DNA of 64,000 bases from Novosphingobium resinovorum. Its GTDB lineage: Bacteria; Pseudomonadota; Alphaproteobacteria; Sphingomonadales; Sphingomonadaceae. Numbering within the stretch: the stretch's first letter is position 1; each line of letters starts with the position of its first letter. The stretch is taken from assembly GCF_001742225.1 (NCBI RefSeq), contig NZ_CP017075.1:2976001-3040000 (forward strand), read 5' to 3'. The position numbers and the translations under genes were made by a program. The notes under the pieces are model-generated. The model made no database searches and had not been told where the DNA came from. It saw only the letters and a program-made list of their open reading frames with translations. Of this stretch, positions 8,419 to 16,388 are shown in pieces.

Positions 8419-8874
8419 TCAGAGCAGATATCGCATCCGGATCGCCAGGCGGACAGGTTCCCCCGCGACATCGAACGCGGCCTGTGCGAACTTGGGCGGG
8501 CCCATCCGCACTGGCGCGTCGCGCGAAAAGCCGTAGCCTTCGCGCGGGATCATCAGCCGGGTGTCGAGCTTGCCGTTGCCGTTCTCGTCGTGAATCAGCG
8601 ACACTGCATAGCGGCCCTGCGGCACCGCGCCGAAGTCCAGATGGAGGTCGCTTGCCGCCGGGACCGTCAGCTTGCGGGCCTGCGGGTCCTTCTCGCAATC
8701 GGGAAAGGCATCGGGCCGCGTCGTCAGGCAGGCCAGCACCTGCCCCTTCGCCGAGCGCATGTCCGTCACCGAAACCGACACGTCCGTGTTCTGCGGCGCC
8801 GTCGCCCCGGCCAGCACTACGACCAGGCTTAGGGCCGCGAGAACGCCTGTGACAGCCCGGCATCGGTGCCGCAC
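8419..8874 (-). CDS. DUF2141 secreted protein
   Basis: Small exported protein of the DUF2141 family. From the GTG at 8874 it begins with basic residues and a hydrophobic signal (VTGVLAALSLVVVLAGATA). The DUF2141 core follows: VSVTDMRSAKGQVLACL, FGAVPQGRYAVSLIHDENGNGKLDT and a PREGYGFSRDAP motif. An ATG at 8913 is also in frame but gives a poorer signal peptide and an 85-base overlap with the upstream hydroxylase gene. The GTG still overlaps it by 46 bases. Both genes are in the same direction, so they are probably one transcription unit. The function of the family is unknown. Confidence 0.85.
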   Translation of the reverse strand: MRHRCRAVTGVLAALSLVVVLAGATAPQNTDVSVSVTDMRSAKGQVLACLTTRPDAFPDCEKDPQARKLTVPAASDLHLDFGAVPQGRYAVSLIHDENGNGKLDTRLMIPREGYGFSRDAPVRMGPPKFAQAAFDVAGEPVRLAIRMRYLL

Positions 8875-9569
8875 AGATGGTCCCAGTGGCGGAAATAGAG
8901 GCCGTAGTTGCATCGATAGCTTTCATGGTGCCGCTGGTGATGGCTGGCGGTAATGAGCCAGCGCCCGAGCGGCGAATGAACGAGGGCACGGGGAAACATC
9001 TCCCAGCCCATGTGATTGGTGATCCCCATCACCGTCATGATTGTCAGCACGATCCCCAGCGCGCCGACGTGGATCGGCACCAGCAGCACCAGCGCCGGGA
9101 TCACCACGGCCCCGGTCAGCGCTTCGGTCGGATGGAAGCTCATCGCCGCCCACGCCGTAGGCGGGCGGCTGGCGTGGTGGACGGCATGGGCGATGCGGAA
9201 TACCCGTGGCCGGTGCATCCAGCGATGGGTCCAATAGAACCACGTGTCGTGGAGCAAAAGGTAGACGAGTACCGAAACCGGCAGCCACCAGAGCGGTTGG
9301 TCGTGCACATCGGTATAGATGCGCGTCCAGCCATGCTCGCGCCAGCCCCATGCGACGACGCCTGAGGGAATGCCGTAGATCGCGGCCGAGGCGAGCGACC
9401 ATGCGATCTCGCTGCGGATCTGGCGGTCCAGGCCCTTGTAATGGCCGGGCCGCACTCGCGCAGTGATCCAGGCGAACAGGCCGGACGTGAGGAGATAACG
9501 GACGCCCACGATCGCCGTCATGGCAAAGGCGGAAACAAGCACCGCAACAAGGGGAGCGTCGAGCGCCAT
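8829..9569 (-). CDS. Sterol desaturase/fatty acid hydroxylase-family membrane enzyme
   Basis: Di-iron membrane oxygenase of 246 residues from the ATG at 9569. An upstream in-frame ATG at 9632 would add a low-complexity leader. Membrane spans flank the histidine clusters HDTWFYWTHRWMH, HAVHH and HHQRHH, which are the metal ligands of the FA_hydroxylase superfamily. Members hydroxylate or desaturate sterols, fatty acids or carotenoids. Sphingomonads make hydroxylated carotenoids and 2-hydroxy fatty acids, so either is possible. The overlapping DUF2141 gene is a recurrent neighbour type but does not settle the substrate. Confidence 0.88.
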   Translation of the reverse strand: MALDAPLVAVLVSAFAMTAIVGVRYLLTSGLFAWITARVRPGHYKGLDRQIRSEIAWSLASAAIYGIPSGVVAWGWREHGWTRIYTDVHDQPLWWLPVSVLVYLLLHDTWFYWTHRWMHRPRVFRIAHAVHHASRPPTAWAAMSFHPTEALTGAVVIPALVLLVPIHVGALGIVLTIMTVMGITNHMGWEMFPRALVHSPLGRWLITASHHQRHHESYRCNYGLYFRHWDHLCGTDAGLSQAFSRP

Positions 9570-9617
9570 GGGCGCGGGGAGTATGCCCTCAGGAGGGGAA
9601 GGGGAAGATAAAAAGAG

Positions 9618-9765
9618 AAAGCCCGGGGCCAAAGGCCCCAGACCCCCATACTGCCGTGGTCACGCGCGCAGCTTCGCGGTGCTGCCCATTGCAGGGAGCG
9701 CGCTAGGTAGCTGCGCGAACAACGACGACAGTAATGGGGTCTGGGGCAATGGCCCCAGATTCCCT
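9618..9765. repeat. Long imperfect palindromic element, copy 2 (GCCCCAGACCCC family)
   Basis: The arms GCCCCAGACCCC...TACTG...CGCGCAGC and their inverse meet around a short centre, making an element of about 150 bases that fills the gap between the hydroxylase and helicase genes. Both ends carry tight CTGGGGC-loop-GCCCCAG type hairpins. The right one (about 9738-9758) is followed by a T-rich stretch and could end transcription from either side. It is related to the element at 1045-1290. Confidence 0.75.
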
Positions 9766-9776
9766 TTATTTCATTC

Positions 9777-11207
9777 TTACCCTGCGCGCTTCACCGCACC
9801 CTTGTGCGCGCCCAGCCCCTTGGGGCCGCGCGGACGGAAGCGACGCTTGCGCTCGCCTTCGGCCTCGCCGCCTTCACGACGCTCGCCTTGCGGACGATCG
9901 CCGCGCTGGCCATCGCGGCGCGGCTGGCCGCCACGGCCGCCGCCGTTGCCGCCGCGCTGTCCGCCGCCGCCCTGGCGGCGCTCGCCCTGCGGCTGCTCCA
10001 CCTTGCGCGAGGGTGCGGGCAGGCGTGCGGCCTGGTTCTGGAAGTCTTCCGGCAGCGCCAGCGGGTCGAGCTTCACGCGGGTCAGGCGTTCGATGTCGCG
10101 GATGTAGGGCTTTTCGTCCGGCGCGACGTAGCTGATGGCGACGCCGGTGGCGCCGGCGCGCGCGGTGCGGCCGATGCGGTGGACGTACTGTTCGGCGACG
10201 TTCGGGATCTCGAAGTTATAGACGTGCGAAACGCCCGAGACGTCGATGCCGCGCGCGGCGATGTCGGTGGCGACGAGGACGCGCACGGTGCCCTGGCGGA
10301 AGCCGCCGAGGGCGGCGGTGCGCTGGGCCTGGCTCTTGTTGCCGTGGATCGCGGCTGCCGGGATACCGGCGGCGACGAGGTGGCGCACCACGCGGTCGGC
10401 GCCGTGCTTGGTGCGGGTGAACACCAGGGCGCGGTCGATGGCGCCGTGCGATGCCTTCTCCTCGGCATCAGGCGCAAGGCCCGCGCGCAGCGAGAGGGTC
10501 AGCAGCGCCTGCTTCTCGGCCTGGTTGATGTGGGTGGCGAACTGTTCGACGCGCTCGGCGGTGGTCGACTGCGGCGCCACTTCGACCTTGACCGGGTCGT
10601 TGATGAACTGGCGGCCGAGGTCGGCGATCGCCTGCGGCATGGTGGCCGAGAAGAACAGGCTCTGGCGCGTCTTGGGCAGCAGCGCGGCGACGCGCTTGAG
10701 CGGGACGATGAAGCCCAGGTCCATCATCTGGTCGGCTTCGTCGAGGACGAAGATCTCGACGTGGCGCAGCGTCAGCGCGCGCTGGTCGATCAGGTCGAGC
10801 AGACGGCCGGGGGTGGCGACGAGGATGTCGACGCCGCGCTCCAGCGCGCGGGCCTGCTTGCCCACGGGCACGCCGCCGAAGATGCACTGGACCGTCAGGT
10901 TCAGGAACTTCGCGTAGCCGCGCATGTTCTCGGCGATCTGCGCGGCGAGTTCGCGGGTGGGCGAGAGCACCAGCATGCGGCAGCCGGCGTTCTGGCGCGG
11001 CTTGGGGTCCTGCGCGAGACGGTGGAGCGAAGGCAGCGAGAACGCGGCGGTCTTGCCGGTGCCGGTCTGCGCGATGCCGAGGAGGTCACGGCCTTCGAGC
11101 AGCGAGGGGATCGCCTTGCGCTGGATAGGCGAGGGATCGGTGTAACCCTTGACGGCGAGCGCGCGGAGAATCGGCTCGGCGAGGCCAAGTTCGGAGAAAT
11201 AGGACAT
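9777..11207 (-). CDS. rhlE: DEAD-box RNA helicase (RhlE-like)
   Basis: ATP-dependent RNA helicase of 476 residues. The Q motif is at YTDPSPIQRKAIP, Walker A AQTGTGKT near residue 51, PTRELAAQI (Ia), DEAD near 156 as VLDEADQMMD, SAT (III) as FFSATMP, and motif VI HRIGRTARAG near 345. The tail after residue 390 is basic and rich in Gly and Arg (GGGGQRGGNGGGRGG), typical of RNA-binding extensions of RhlE-type proteins. It probably acts in RNA turnover or ribosome assembly. It stands alone, and no cold-shock element is evident in the 370-base upstream region. Confidence 0.93.
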   Translation of the reverse strand: MSYFSELGLAEPILRALAVKGYTDPSPIQRKAIPSLLEGRDLLGIAQTGTGKTAAFSLPSLHRLAQDPKPRQNAGCRMLVLSPTRELAAQIAENMRGYAKFLNLTVQCIFGGVPVGKQARALERGVDILVATPGRLLDLIDQRALTLRHVEIFVLDEADQMMDLGFIVPLKRVAALLPKTRQSLFFSATMPQAIADLGRQFINDPVKVEVAPQSTTAERVEQFATHINQAEKQALLTLSLRAGLAPDAEEKASHGAIDRALVFTRTKHGADRVVRHLVAAGIPAAAIHGNKSQAQRTAALGGFRQGTVRVLVATDIAARGIDVSGVSHVYNFEIPNVAEQYVHRIGRTARAGATGVAISYVAPDEKPYIRDIERLTRVKLDPLALPEDFQNQAARLPAPSRKVEQPQGERRQGGGGQRGGNGGGRGGQPRRDGQRGDRPQGERREGGEAEGERKRRFRPRGPKGLGAHKGAVKRAG

Positions 11208-11547
11208 GCGTCACTTTCAAAAGTGCGGGGCGCGCAAGGCTTTTGAAAAAAGGCGCGCGCACAGCGAGGTGTCGTTGCGGCGACCCTGCGTGAGGAAGGA
11301 AGCTAGTTGGTCGCAACCGCCAGTCCGGGCCGGTCTTGGCTGGATGCCGCGACCTCACGCTGCTCTCGGATTGCGGCGGGGCGGACCCCGCACGCCGGTT
11401 GCTGGCGGGTCACTTAGTGTGAATTACGGCAAAGCGCAAGAAAATTGCGGATAAGTTGCAGAAGTGCCCGGCTGTGGCGGATAGCCTGGCGTGGTGCCCA
11501 CCCCGCTGCGGCTAGGCACTTCCCTGCGGTCAGGACCAAGTCTCGCT
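11208..11547. other. Intergenic region, nothing recognisable
   Basis: This is the upstream region of the helicase gene and the downstream region of mmcB. I find no convincing gene, RNA or operator. The stretch around 11411-11460 is more AT-rich (gtgaattacggcaaagcg) and is the likeliest place for the helicase promoter, although no good -35/-10 pair stands out. Confidence 0.4.
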
Positions 11548-11569
11548 CCCCTCCCGCATGCGGGAGGGG
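11548..11569. repeat. Perfect 22-bp palindrome (CCCCTCCCGCA arms)
   Basis: Eleven-base arms CCCCTCCCGCA/TGCGGGAGGGG meet with no spacer, followed on the plus strand by TTGGGGGTGGG. I have seen this motif as a dispersed repeat in sphingomonad intergenic DNA. It lies 16 bases beyond the mmcB stop and could serve as its terminator or as a REP-like element. Confidence 0.7.
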
Positions 11570-11585
11570 TTGGGGGTGGGCTCTC

Positions 11586-12095
11586 TTAGCCCTCGCTCCC
11601 CCACTGCAGCGTATGCGGATCGCCCAGCGTCACCAGCCGCCGCAGCGAGGCGCGCGCCAGACGCTCCGTCTCCACCTTGCGCCGGGCGGCGGCAAGCTGG
11701 CGCAGGGGAGCGGGGCGCAGGATTTCCGCGTCGTAGCCATCGGCCACGATCACCCCGCAACTGTCGGGCAGGAACGCCTCGCTCTCAAGCGGGCTGCGGT
11801 CCAGCAAAGGAGAGAGCCCCCAGTAGAACCGGTCGCAGTAGTCGAGATAGTCGGTCCACTTGCCGTCGCCGAGCAGGTCCGCGCGCGCCACCTTGATCTC
11901 GACGATGATGACGTGCCCCTTGGCGTCGATCCCCATGAGATCGGCCCGCCGCCCACAGCGCAGCGGCATTTCCGGCATGCACCAGATGCCGTTGCGGGCG
12001 AACAGCCGGGCGATCCCGCGAGCCACGTCCACGGCGGTATGCCCATGCGAAGGGGCGAGGGAGAGCGAATCAGCTTCGGCCATGATCGCCATCAT
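11586..12095 (-). CDS. mmcB: MmcB-family DNA repair protein (putative endonuclease)
   Basis: Small PD-(D/E)XK-like protein of the MmcB family, implicated in mitomycin C resistance in Caulobacter. Visible core elements are ARLFARNGIWCMPEMPL, RRADLMGIDAKGHVIIVEIKVARADLLGD (the D...EIK nuclease-like signature) and YLDYCDRFYWG. Starts at 12095, 12092 or 12083 are possible. The last (MAEADSL) leaves room for the LexA box just upstream. The gene is single and ends before a palindrome. SOS regulation is strongly suggested by the operator at 12098-12112. Confidence 0.9.
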   Translation of the reverse strand: MMAIMAEADSLSLAPSHGHTAVDVARGIARLFARNGIWCMPEMPLRCGRRADLMGIDAKGHVIIVEIKVARADLLGDGKWTDYLDYCDRFYWGLSPLLDRSPLESEAFLPDSCGVIVADGYDAEILRPAPLRQLAAARRKVETERLARASLRRLVTLGDPHTLQWGSEG

Positions 12096-12097
12096 AG

Positions 12098-12112
12098 GAA
12101 CATATCGAGAAC
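12098..12112 (-). promoter_or_regulatory. LexA (SOS) box upstream of mmcB
   Basis: The plus strand reads GAAC-ATATCGA-GAAC, so the gene strand reads GTTC-N7-GTTC, the direct-repeat LexA operator of alphaproteobacteria. It lies 3 to 15 bases before the possible mmcB starts. mmcB is a known LexA target in Caulobacter, so site and gene support each other. Confidence 0.88.
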
Positions 12113-12174
12113 TGACAAGTCATCGCATTTGGCGCTGGCAAGCCCCGCTTCCGTCTGCTAACCGCGCTGGCACT

Positions 12175-12249
<75 letters not shown>

Positions 12250-12466
12250 AAAAAAATCGAGGAAAGCCAAGTAGTTGGCGGAAATCGACGGAAGCATGAA
12301 AACCGCTCTCTGGGTCGCGGAAGCACCACGGAAGCAAACTTGAAGGAGGTTGTAGAGCGCGAACGGCGGAATTTGGCAGGCTTCGGACCTGCACAAAGAG
12401 CGCCGATTCGAGAATATGGTTTCGGGATTGACCCTGCTCAATCGCGGATACTATCTGAACATTGAT

Positions 12467-12543
12467 GCACCCGTAGCTCAGCTGGATAGAGTGACGGCCT
12501 CCGAAGCCGTAGGTCACAGGTTCGAATCCTGTCGGGTGCGCCA
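12467..12543 (+). tRNA. tRNA-Arg (anticodon CCG)
   Basis: Complete cloverleaf: acceptor GCACCCG/CGGGTGC, D arm GCTCAGCTGGATAGAGT, anticodon stem ACGGC/GCCGT with loop CTCCGAA (CCG, reads CGG) and T arm ACAGG-TTCGAAT-CCTGT, with an encoded CCA at 12541-12543. Its anticodon stem differs from that of the broken copy upstream (ACGGC instead of CTGCC). This suggests it arrived with a mobile element and now replaces the original gene. Confidence 0.95.
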
Positions 12544-12795
12544 TTCCGGTACACATTTCTGAACGTTTTCACCCGAATTTGCCGAAGCCGCCACTGCGGC
12601 ATTGAGCACATCCTTGCTGCCGACGATCCGGATACGGTCGGCATCGACCTCGACCTTCGAGATGAGAGATCGCAGCCACGCCTTGCGCGCAGGGTTTTCT
12701 GCCGAATCGAGAATGTCCGTCATGAGGTCGGAGAACGCCGTGATTTTGGCCGGATCGATCACGGTGTCATCGCCCGACTGGACACGAGCCCGCTC
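12514..12795 (-). pseudogene. Serine recombinase/integrase, C-terminal remnant
   Basis: About 90 codons read DDTVIDPAKITAFSDLMTD, LDSAENPARKAWLRSL and KVEVDADRIRIVGSKDVL. This is the C-terminal segment of large serine recombinases that sit next to their attachment sites. The rest of the protein is missing: at about 12795 the sequence switches to an IS21 istA fragment. The reading frame ends inside the antisense of the tRNA-Arg, so the recombinase gene abutted the tRNA, as expected for a tRNA-targeting integrase. Confidence 0.7.
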
Positions 12796-12922
12796 AAAAC
12801 AGCATCTCATGGGTCTGGAGCAGATAGGCCCGCACCATAAAGGCCCGGCTGTAGCAGAGCTTGGTATGGGCTACCTGGAGCTTGATCCGCTCGCCCCCGA
12901 TCAGCGCCCAGTCCTCGCTCCA
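12796..12922 (-). pseudogene. istA: istA (IS21 element 1), internal part after the insertion
   Basis: This frame reads WSEDWALIGGERIKL, then QVAHTKLCYSRAFMVRAYL and LQTHEMLF. It joins in frame to the GEAFQFD end at 14481 if the intervening element is removed. It belongs to the catalytic core of IstA. It ends at LF, where the sequence changes to the recombinase remnant, so the rest of istA and all of istB were lost. Confidence 0.82.
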
Positions 12923-13001
12923 GATCCCATGGGGATGAAAGACGGCCGATACTCAGCCAGAGTGAGGCAGACTATTTCCTCGGTTTTACGGAGTGCACTT
13001 T

Positions 13002-14174
13002 ATGGACACGGTACAAAATTCCGAAGCATCAACTGCTCTCGGCAGCGATTTCGCCGCGATTTTCGTCTCGCTGGAACTCAGTCGCTCGACCTGGCTTGTA
13101 ACGTCAACCTCGCCCGGCAGCGGCGGTAAAATGTCGAAGCACTCTGTGAAAGGCGGCGATATGGCCGCATTGTTGGAACGCTTCACACAGCTTCAGTCGA
13201 GAACGAAGGCCCGAACTGGCGTTGAATATCCGGTGATAACGATCCAAGAAGCAGGACTCGATGGCTTCTGGATACACCGTGCTTTGCAGGCCAACGCCAT
13301 TGAAAGTCATGTCGTGGATCCCGCTTCTGTGGCCGTTTCCCGCAGAAGCCGGCGTGCCAAGACAGACAAGTTAGACGGCGAAGCCTTGGTCAGAACGTTG
13401 CTGGCCTACAAACGCGGTGAACCTCGAGTTTGCGCCATGGTGAAAGTGCCGGAACCTGAGCAAGAAGATCGACGCCGCATCTGCAGAGAGCGCAAGGTTC
13501 TGATCGCCGAGCGCATCAAGCACGTCAATCGCATCAAGGGCCTTCTTTTTGCTCAGGGCATCAGCGACTACAGACCCGTGCGCAGCGACCGCCGTCAACG
13601 ATTGGAGGCACTCGCCACAGGCGATGGTCGTCCTCTGCCACCTCACGTCAAAATGCAAATTGGCCGTGAGTTGGACCGCCTCGAACTATTGCTGGACCAA
13701 ATTGTGGTCGTCGAGCGGGAACGGGATGCATTGCTGTTCATGCAAGAAAATTCCGACACCGCCAAACCCGCGTCCATCCAGATGCTTCTCCATCTCCGGG
13801 GCCTTGGCACCGAGTTTGTTGCAATCCTCTGGGGTGAAGGGCTTTTCCGCCACTTCGATAATCGAAGACAAGTGGCGGCCTATGCCGGATTGGCGCCCTC
13901 TCCATGGCAGAGCGGCACAATCGATCGGGACCAAGGGGTCTCCAAAGCCGGCAATGCGCGACTACGAACTACAATGATCCAATTGGCGTGGCTGTGGGTG
14001 CGGCACCAGCCATGCTCGGCATTGACGATCTGGTTCAAGGCGAGAGTAGAGTCCAATAATGGGCGCATGAAAAAGAGCACGATTGTCGCGCTGGCCCGGA
14101 AGCTGTTGGTCGCCTTGTGGAAATACGTGACAGCTGGTGTCGTAATCGAGGGTGCCAGTATGAAAACAGCATGA
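13002..14174 (+). CDS. IS110-family transposase (IS1111 type)
   Basis: DEDD recombinase of 390 residues with the N-terminal RuvC-like domain (FAAIFVSLELSRSTWLVT, VVDPASVAVSRRSRRAKTDKLDGEAL) and the C-terminal Transposase_20 domain (LLHLRGLGTEFVAILW, RQVAAYAGLAPSPWQSGTIDRDQGVSKAGNAR). The ATG at 13002 is preceded by ACGGAG at a good distance, while a GTG at 12993 is the alternative. The reading frame is complete, so the element may be active. It works with the RNA predicted from its 3' non-coding end. Confidence 0.93.
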   Translation: MDTVQNSEASTALGSDFAAIFVSLELSRSTWLVTSTSPGSGGKMSKHSVKGGDMAALLERFTQLQSRTKARTGVEYPVITIQEAGLDGFWIHRALQANAIESHVVDPASVAVSRRSRRAKTDKLDGEALVRTLLAYKRGEPRVCAMVKVPEPEQEDRRRICRERKVLIAERIKHVNRIKGLLFAQGISDYRPVRSDRRQRLEALATGDGRPLPPHVKMQIGRELDRLELLLDQIVVVERERDALLFMQENSDTAKPASIQMLLHLRGLGTEFVAILWGEGLFRHFDNRRQVAAYAGLAPSPWQSGTIDRDQGVSKAGNARLRTTMIQLAWLWVRHQPCSALTIWFKARVESNNGRMKKSTIVALARKLLVALWKYVTAGVVIEGASMKTA

Positions 14175-14230
14175 GGATGGGTTTGTCAGCTATTTTAATC
14201 TCCCGGGACTGATCAATTCCGGGCGGATCC

Positions 14231-14370
14231 AGGTGGGCGAGCCGCAGTTCGATTTGGCCTAAACCGCCGTGCTCCAGTATGGCCCCGTCCTCCTGAGCCT
14301 CAGCCGCAACGTAAGCGGGATAAGGGTGCAGCTGTTTCGAACAGCGACCGTATGTGAGTTTGCACCGGCG
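14231..14370 (+). ncRNA. Predicted bridge RNA (seekRNA) of IS1111-type element 1
   Basis: Non-coding DNA downstream of the transposase. CAGTTCGATT (14245-14254) matches the left half of the istA target (CAGTTCGACT, one C/T change that allows G-U pairing). GCTCCAGT (14271-14278) matches the other target strand at 12917-12922 plus 14481-14482. A hairpin TGGC/GCCG lies between them. Next come GGGAT (14317-14321), matching one element end, the hairpin GCTGTT-TCG-AACAGC (14331-14345), and ATGTGAG (14352-14358), matching the other end (14475-14481). Two loops, each with two guides around a hairpin, is the expected design. Exact RNA ends are unknown. Confidence 0.65.
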
Positions 14371-14480
14371 AGGGAAACACGCCCGTGCTGGAGAAAAGGC
14401 TCAGACCATGGATGCCGAAATAGCGATGGAAAGGAACACGCCAACGGAAAACGATTCTTGACCATTCTCTCCCCATGTGA

Positions 14481-14896
14481 GTCGAACTGGAAAGCTTCGC
14501 CGGGTTCAAAAGCAAGAGGAACGAAAACGCCCTTGCCGCTCACATTCTGCTCGCGCTGGCGTTCCTCTTTCCATCGACGGGCAAAGGCCGCCACACGGCC
14601 ATAAGAGCCTTCGAAACCCAGGCTCACCAGATCGGCAGATGAATCTGCTTGACCGTACGCCTCTGCTTGCGAGGCTTACGACTCTCGGCCTTCAGCCAGC
14701 CCGACAGCTTCTCGGCAAAAGTATCGATCTTGCTTGGTCGATCCGGCACATGAAACTTCGGCTCAATCGTATCGGTCCGAAGGTATTTGCGAATGGTATT
14801 CCGGGACAGGCCGGTGCGCCGTGCAATCTCCCGGATCGATAAACCGTCCCGGAAATGCCAGCGCCGGATAACGCTCAAAAACGCCATGTCCAACAC
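14481..14896 (-). pseudogene. istA: istA (IS21 element 1), N-terminal part, frameshifted
   Basis: It begins MLDMAFLSVIRRWHFRDGLS with the helix-turn-helix IREIARRTGLSRNTIRKYL, as in IstA transposases. At about 14630 the frame shifts between RTVKQIH and ADLVSLGFEGSYGRV. The protein then continues to GEAFQFD, where the IS1111-type element interrupts it. It continues at 12922 with WSEDWALIGGERI. Confidence 0.82.
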
Positions 14897-15048
14897 TCCT
14901 GAATCTCCCGCCCAAAACGAGCAGGATAGCGTTCAAACATGGGTCACTTCTCAGTGGAAAAATCTCCCTGAATGGAGTGAACCCCTGGGACTGGACCAGC
15001 GAGGAAGAAAAGCTGATACGCTCTGTGGGCCTTGAATGGAGAAGGTCC

Positions 15049-15411
15049 ATGTCACCAAGAGGTCCCTACCGCCGTCACTCGATGCAGTTCAAGCTGCAGC
15101 TTTGCCAGGACATCCGCAATGGCGCCATCGGGCGCCGAGACGCGCAGCGCACCTATAGAGTTTCCGCCAATCTCATCCAGCTCTGGCTGTCCCAGTTCGA
15201 TCGTGGCGAACTCAATCAGGAAGAAGCCGAAGCAAGCGTCGTTGCGGAATACGAGGGCCGCATTGCAGCTCTTGAGCGCAAGGTCGGGCAACTGACCATG
15301 GAACTGGACATGGCCAAAAAAACGCCGCGCCCCTCTCCAGGACCCGTCAACGAGAACTCATCGATTGTCACCGGCCCGCGCATTGCTCCATCAGGCGGGG
15401 ATGCCAAATGA
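15049..15411 (+). CDS. IS3-family transposase OrfA
   Basis: DNA-binding subunit of 120 residues from the ATG at 15049. A helix-turn-helix region ([36 protein letters not shown]) is followed by a leucine-zipper-like coiled coil ([20 protein letters not shown]). The stop codon overlaps the OrfB start (ATGA). An A7 run at 15316-15322 within MAKK lies upstream of an open -1 frame, so programmed frameshifting would produce the OrfAB fusion transposase. Confidence 0.9.
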   Translation: MSPRGPYRRHSMQFKLQLCQDIRNGAIGRRDAQRTYRVSANLIQLWLSQFDRGELNQEEAEASVVAEYEGRIAALERKVGQLTMELDMAKKTPRPSPGPVNENSSIVTGPRIAPSGGDAK

Positions 15412-16202
15412 TCGGTCTTCCACGGAGTACATTCTATTACCGCCCCAACAAGTCCAGCGGGATCGCAGATACGGAAGTGGTCGAGCTGATAGAGGCCATT
15501 CAGGATGATCTGCCTGGCTATGGCTATCGTCGCATCACCCACGAATTGCACCGCCGCGGTCATAGGATCAATCACAAAAGGATCGCCAGGATCATGAGGG
15601 AGAACGGATTGGGGATTAAGCCGCGAAAGCGGTTCGTGAAAACGACCGACAGCGCTCATACCTCGCCGATCTACCCGAACCTATACCGCAACATCATCCC
15701 GGAGCGGCCTGATATGGCATGGGTAGCTGATCTGACCTATATCCGCCTTGCACGCGGCTTCTGCTATCTCGCGGTCATTCTCGATGCGTGCAGCCGTAAG
15801 GTGGTCGGCTATGCCTTGTCCAGGCAGATCGATACGTCGCTGACCCTGGCAGCGCTGCAATCTGCATTGGAAAACAGAAAACCACCTCCCGGGTGCATTC
15901 ACCATTCGGACCGCGGCTGCCAATACGCAAGCGAGCGGTATCGCAATGAGCTTGAAGCCGCCGGACTGCGGGGCTCGATGAGCGCCATCGGCAATCCTTA
16001 TCATAACGCGCAGGCCGAGAGTTTCATGAAAACGCTCAAGGTCGAGGAGGTCTATCTCTGCGAATACGAAACCTTTACCGATGTCGTCGACAGGTTGCCA
16101 AGGTTCATCGAGGAAATCTACAATACCCGAAGGCTCCACTCCGCCCTTGGCTATCGCTCACCAGAGGAATTTGAAACCCAACTCGCCCAACAGGCGGCTT
16201 AG
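15408..16202 (+). CDS. IS3-family transposase OrfB (DDE integrase domain)
   Basis: Catalytic subunit of 264 residues. HTH_21-type start ([27 protein letters not shown]) and an rve integrase core with the DDE triad: D in [11 protein letters not shown] in [13 protein letters not shown], and E in [14 protein letters not shown]. The -1 frame is open upstream to the A7 run in orfA, so the active form is probably the OrfAB fusion. Confidence 0.94.
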   Translation: MIGLPRSTFYYRPNKSSGIADTEVVELIEAIQDDLPGYGYRRITHELHRRGHRINHKRIARIMRENGLGIKPRKRFVKTTDSAHTSPIYPNLYRNIIPERPDMAWVADLTYIRLARGFCYLAVILDACSRKVVGYALSRQIDTSLTLAALQSALENRKPPPGCIHHSDRGCQYASERYRNELEAAGLRGSMSAIGNPYHNAQAESFMKTLKVEEVYLCEYETFTDVVDRLPRFIEEIYNTRRLHSALGYRSPEEFETQLAQQAA

Positions 16203-16274
16203 TTTGGAACGCTGCGCTGGTCCAGTCCCAGGGGTTCACTCCAGAACCGGGTCACTTCTCAGCGGAAATCAACA

Positions 16275-16388
16275 CTGAACCGCCAATCCCAGCCGCGCCA
16301 CCTCCGGCTTGCCGTTCACAAAATCAATGTCGGAAAAACTCAGGCTCCAGCGCCCGATCAGATCTCCATTCGAAAGACCAAAACCCAT
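16275..16388 (-). pseudogene. Tn3-family transposase tnpA, first 38 codons
   Basis: A good ribosome binding site (AAGGAGTGG) precedes the ATG at 16388. The 38 codons read SNGDLIGRWSLSFSDIDFV and ARLGLAVQ, which resembles the N-terminal DUF4158 domain of Tn3-family transposases. The frame is cut at 16275, the first base beyond the IS21 terminus. This shows that the IS21 element inserted into tnpA and that the remainder has been lost. Confidence 0.6.

Larger units (their letters stand above)
12924..14481 (+). mobile_element. IS110-family element 1 (IS1111 type), intact
   Basis: The boundaries are fixed by the interrupted istA frame: GAC on one side and TGG on the other. The core dinucleotide AG (CT on the other strand) occurs at both junctions, 12922-12923 and 14480-14481. 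Imperfect subterminal inverted repeats (CCATGGGGATGAAA at the left, ACATGGGGAGAGAA inverted at the right) fit the IS1111 group. A single transposase occupies the left part, and about 300 non-coding bases follow it. Confidence 0.85.
14973..16243 (+). mobile_element. IS3-family element, intact
   Basis: Perfect 29-bp terminal inverted repeats lie at 14973-15001 and 16215-16243 (the outer ends read TGGAGTGAACCCC...). They are flanked by a 3-bp target duplication, GAA (14970-14972 and 16244-16246). The total is 1271 bp with orfA and orfB overlapping. It landed between two terminal repeats of the older IS21 element. All parts look functional. Confidence 0.95.
12796..16274 (-). mobile_element. IS21-family element 1, remnant carrying two later insertions
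   Basis: What is left is one terminus and parts of istA. The outer terminus reads TGTTGATTTCCGCTGAGAAG inward from 16274, and a second terminal repeat (CTGAGAAGTGACCC) lies at 14940-14954, as IS21 elements carry several. Between the two repeats sits an intact IS3 element, and inside istA an intact IS1111-type element. The far end and istB are missing, replaced by the serine recombinase tail at 12795. The element itself landed in codon 38 of a Tn3-family tnpA. Confidence 0.8.

Noticed and set aside
14901..14972. A possible short gene upstream of istA remnant 1
   Set aside because: This stretch is IS21 terminal DNA with its repeat (CTGAGAAGTGACCC), not coding sequence.
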